64,000 bases of DNA from an uncultured Clostridia bacterium (GTDB lineage Bacteria; Bacillota; Clostridia; Oscillospirales; Acutalibacteraceae): contig CANQBK010000002.1 in NCBI GenBank assembly GCA_947589485.1, forward strand, positions 1 to 64,000, read 5' to 3'. Under the pieces are notes generated by a model. It was given only the letters and a program-made list of their open reading frames with translations. It was not told where the DNA came from and did no database searches. Shown here piece by piece: positions 61,707 through 64,000 of the stretch. The position numbers and the translations under genes are program-made. Position 1 is the first letter of the stretch; the number at the start of each line of letters is the position of its first letter.

Positions 61707-62304
61707 TTTTTACCCCCATAATTGCCGTAATTGACTTAACAGGTGTCATAAAAAAGTTGCCGTTAAGTGTTATTCCCAATGTTTGTGAGGCATTAAGCCT
61801 GTTTAAAAGCGGTTTTTGTACTTCAATTGATACATCACCGTAGCCTGGACTGAATCTTGGCGCACAGTCGGCTCCGTTTTTTATAATATCGGACGCATAA
61901 TCGCAGAATGATTCTATTGCAGCAGATGCCAAAGCGTTGGTGATGAAATGTTCCGCTTGAGATGTAATGTTAAGTTTGGCAAGAAGTCTGTCAACACCTA
62001 TACCCGCAGTAACTGCCATAATAAACGCCTTGTCGCAGCCTTTTAAATTACGGTACAAATTTTGACTTGATACGGTCATAAAACCGAAATCGGATATATT
62101 TTGTTTTGACAAATCTATGTCTGACTTTATATATGCACATTTGTATGATATAACCTCAAGCAAACGTTCACGGCAAAAATCAACGGCATAACTTTCATAT
62201 TCTCTGCTTGTTCCAAGTCTTGCAGCCAATTCGTTTTTATTTATTTTTATTTGGTCAGGCTTGGCTGAAATAGTCAATATATCCTTGTTATTCATATAAA
62301 CCAC
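61690..62304 (-). CDS. MetH activation-domain protein (separate subunit)
   Basis: About 201-204 residues; starts at 62304 or at the ATG at 62295 (MNNKDILTISA), neither with a strong ribosome site. The C-terminal half has RFSPGYGDVSIEVQKPLLNR, then LGITLNGNFFMTPVKSITAIMG, the SAM-binding motif region of the MetH reactivation domain. It should reductively methylate cob(II)alamin in the methionine synthase encoded next. The overlap with metH implies coupled translation. Split MetH systems occur in Clostridia. Confidence 0.85.
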   Translation of the reverse strand: MVYMNNKDILTISAKPDQIKINKNELAARLGTSREYESYAVDFCRERLLEVISYKCAYIKSDIDLSKQNISDFGFMTVSSQNLYRNLKGCDKAFIMAVTAGIGVDRLLAKLNITSQAEHFITNALASAAIESFCDYASDIIKNGADCAPRFSPGYGDVSIEVQKPLLNRLNASQTLGITLNGNFFMTPVKSITAIMGVKNEKDN

Positions 62305-62461
62305 ACTTTTATAACAAAATTATATTTAATTAAAAATCTATAAAATTATAACATAATTTTATGGGAACCGCAATATATGCATAATTAAATAATATAAGTA
62401 GAAATGATTTTGGTTAGGTATAATATTAATTTTCTACTGTCGAAAATTTTCGAGTTAATAT

Positions 62462-62496
62462 AAAAAGGAACCCTGAGTGTTTCCACTTAGGGTTCC
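62462..62496 (-). terminator. Terminator of the small P-loop gene
   Basis: GGAACCCTGAGTG pairs with CACTTAGGGTTCC (one mismatch). The T-run is on the minus strand, 30 bases after the gene end. Confidence 0.85.
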
Positions 62497-62526
62497 GAAC
62501 ATTACACACCGTAAAACCGCAGCTTA

Positions 62527-62943
62527 TTAAATTTTTACCGATATTGCATCAAGACTTTTCGGAAGTTCAGACTCATCGGCGGATACGAGGAATGTAAATC
62601 TTGTTTCCGTCTTTGCAGCAAGGACATTTGTCTTTTCAATGAAATCTACAAATTGAGTGAAATCCTTACCGCCGATTTTAAGAGTTGAATCAACAATGAC
62701 ATCGGTCAAGTCATAATTTCCTGCACAAAGACCGCTGAGGAATCCAAAAAATGCGTCATAGCCTGTGATAGAATACTGCTCTGTATCTATAAGTCTTGCT
62801 TTATGTGTTATATCATAAGTAAGTCTTGAACCTTTTTCAATTACAACAACGTTTCCGTTTGAACCTTCAACTGCTTCATTAGTAAGGTTTATAAGTTTTT
62901 TGGTTTTGCCCGTACCTTTTTTTCCCACAATAAGTGTTACCAT
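62527..62943 (-). CDS. Small P-loop protein of unknown function
   Basis: 138 residues, with AAGGAGG before the ATG. The N-terminus MVTLIVGKKGTGKTKKLINL is a clear Walker A. VTDVIVDSTLKIGG-like strands (DLTDVIVDSTLKI) may be the Walker B, but no acidic DE pair is obvious. The short length suggests a minimal P-loop domain, perhaps a kinase-like or ATP-binding accessory protein. I do not recognise a named family. It is a single gene between metH and pgi. Confidence 0.75.
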   Translation of the reverse strand: MVTLIVGKKGTGKTKKLINLTNEAVEGSNGNVVVIEKGSRLTYDITHKARLIDTEQYSITGYDAFFGFLSGLCAGNYDLTDVIVDSTLKIGGKDFTQFVDFIEKTNVLAAKTETRFTFLVSADESELPKSLDAISVKI

Positions 62944-63052
62944 AATTTTTGCCTCCTTAAATAATTAACCGTCAAGCGGGTATTAATCATCTATATAGAA
63001 TTTTATAATAATTCAAGCGTACTGTCAATGTTTTTTGTCATTTAAGATAAAA

Positions 63053-64000
63053 TTATTTCAGTCTTGCCTCAAGTGCCTCTTTTTGACTTTCATATCCCGG
63101 TTTTCCGAGAAGAGCGAACATATTCTTTTTGTAGCTTTCCACGCCGGGCTGATTAAACGGATTAATGCCGAGTGTATATCCGCTTATGGCGCAGGCTTTT
63201 TCAAAGAAATATATCAAATATCCAAGTTCGGATTCATTTGCTTCCGGAACATTAAGAACAACATTTGGAACATTTCCGTCCGTATGGGCGAGAACCGTAC
63301 CTTCAAATGCTTTCTTGTTTACAAAATCAACTGTTTTGCCCGAAAGGAAATTAAGTCCGTCAACATTTTCGGGATCGGTGTCGATTTCTATTTCATATTT
63401 TGGCTTTTCAAACTGAACGACAGTTTCAAACATTATTCTGGAACCTTCCTGTATAAACTGTCCCATTGAATGAAGATCTGTGGAGAATACTACCGAGGCA
63501 GGGAAAAGACCCTTGTTGTTTTTTCCTTCACTTTCGCCGAAAAGCTGTTTCCACCATTCATTCATCATTGTGAACAAAGGCTCATAGCTTACAAGAAGTT
63601 CCACTGACTTACCCTTACGGTAAAGAATATTTCTTATTGCCGCATACTTATAACAGTCATTTTTGTTTAAATCCGTTTCCGAAAGCTCCTCACGCGCTTT
63701 TGCCGCACCCTGCATAAGAGCGTCAATGTCTGCACCTGCAACCGCAATCGGAAGAAGTCCTACCGCAGTAAGAACGGAAAAACGTCCGCCAACATCGTCG
63801 GGAACCACAAATGTTTGATAGCCCTCGCGGTCTGCTAACATTTTAAGTGTTCCTTTTGCCTTGTCCGTTGTGCAGTATATTCTTTCTTTTGCTCCGTCTT
63901 TGCCGTATTTTTTTTCAAGAAGTTCTCTGAATACCCTGAACGCAATTGCGGGTTCGGTAGTTGTTCCCGATTTTGAAATCATATTTATGGATACGTCCTT
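63053..64000 (-). CDS. pgi: Glucose-6-phosphate isomerase (partial, N-terminus outside window)
   Basis: The frame is open to base 64000 (KDVSIN precedes the M at 63982), so the gene starts beyond the window. [14 protein letters not shown] is the sugar-phosphate-binding SIS loop. [19 protein letters not shown] is the first PGI signature, and [18 protein letters not shown] and [20 protein letters not shown] complete it. The enzyme interconverts glucose-6-phosphate and fructose-6-phosphate. These motifs fit the shorter bacterial Pgi type of Firmicutes, about 450 residues. Confidence 0.96.
   Translation of the reverse strand, partial: KDVSINMISKSGTTTEPAIAFRVFRELLEKKYGKDGAKERIYCTTDKAKGTLKMLADREGYQTFVVPDDVGGRFSVLTAVGLLPIAVAGADIDALMQGAAKAREELSETDLNKNDCYKYAAIRNILYRKGKSVELLVSYEPLFTMMNEWWKQLFGESEGKNNKGLFPASVVFSTDLHSMGQFIQEGSRIMFETVVQFEKPKYEIEIDTDPENVDGLNFLSGKTVDFVNKKAFEGTVLAHTDGNVPNVVLNVPEANESELGYLIYFFEKACAISGYTLGINPFNQPGVESYKKNMFALLGKPGYESQKEALEARLK

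Overview
The window looks like chromosomal DNA of a low-GC Gram-positive anaerobe in class Clostridia, most likely a Ruminococcaceae/Oscillospirales-type gut bacterium. This rests on AT-rich DNA with TTGACA-17-TATAAT promoters, strong AGGAGG ribosome sites, frequent TTG/GTG starts, the HprK/RapZ/WhiA genes, a SpoIIM-like protein, a Firmicutes-type 6S RNA and a C-terminally anchored surface protein. I ran no database search; species assignment is inference.

Left part (1-12 kb): the tail of a repeat-rich surface protein, tRNA-Arg(CCU), a DUF1349 protein, 6S RNA, an orphan polysaccharide-type ABC ATPase, an RtcB RNA ligase behind a structured leader with small upstream ORFs, proB-proA, a cluster of three small conserved proteins, a phosphodiesterase, a Cu/Zn-SOD-like protein whose start codon lies inside a perfect 20-bp hairpin, and a DUF1015 protein.

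Middle part (12-21 kb): the most unusual locus. Two paralogous secreted 155-aa proteins, each with its own near-identical promoter/operator, sit among four large single-subunit FtsX/MacB-like permeases of two types. A fifth, smaller permease and a MacB-type ATPase follow. The layout resembles a lactococcin-972-type bacteriocin/ABC locus expanded by repeated duplication and loss: one promoter has lost its secreted gene and one intergenic region keeps the scar of a lost permease. From 21.7 to 26.6 kb a McrBC-type restriction pair and a broken DUF4062 gene lie between two blocks of a GC-rich palindromic repeat; a third block lies at 42.8-43.1 kb.

Right part (26.6-64 kb): mostly housekeeping operons. 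These are trkA-trkH-rsmA (minus strand), gpsA, tig-clpP-clpX, hprK-murB-rapZ-whiA-vanZ-like, padR-DUF1700-DUF4097 (envelope stress type), ligA-clc, thiE, yerC-methyltransferase-hslO, an MBOAT-DHHW-FkbH-ACP polymer acylation cluster, a spoIIM-like pair, a cobalamin-dependent methionine synthase with a separate activation-domain protein, a small P-loop protein, and the 3' part of pgi running off the window.
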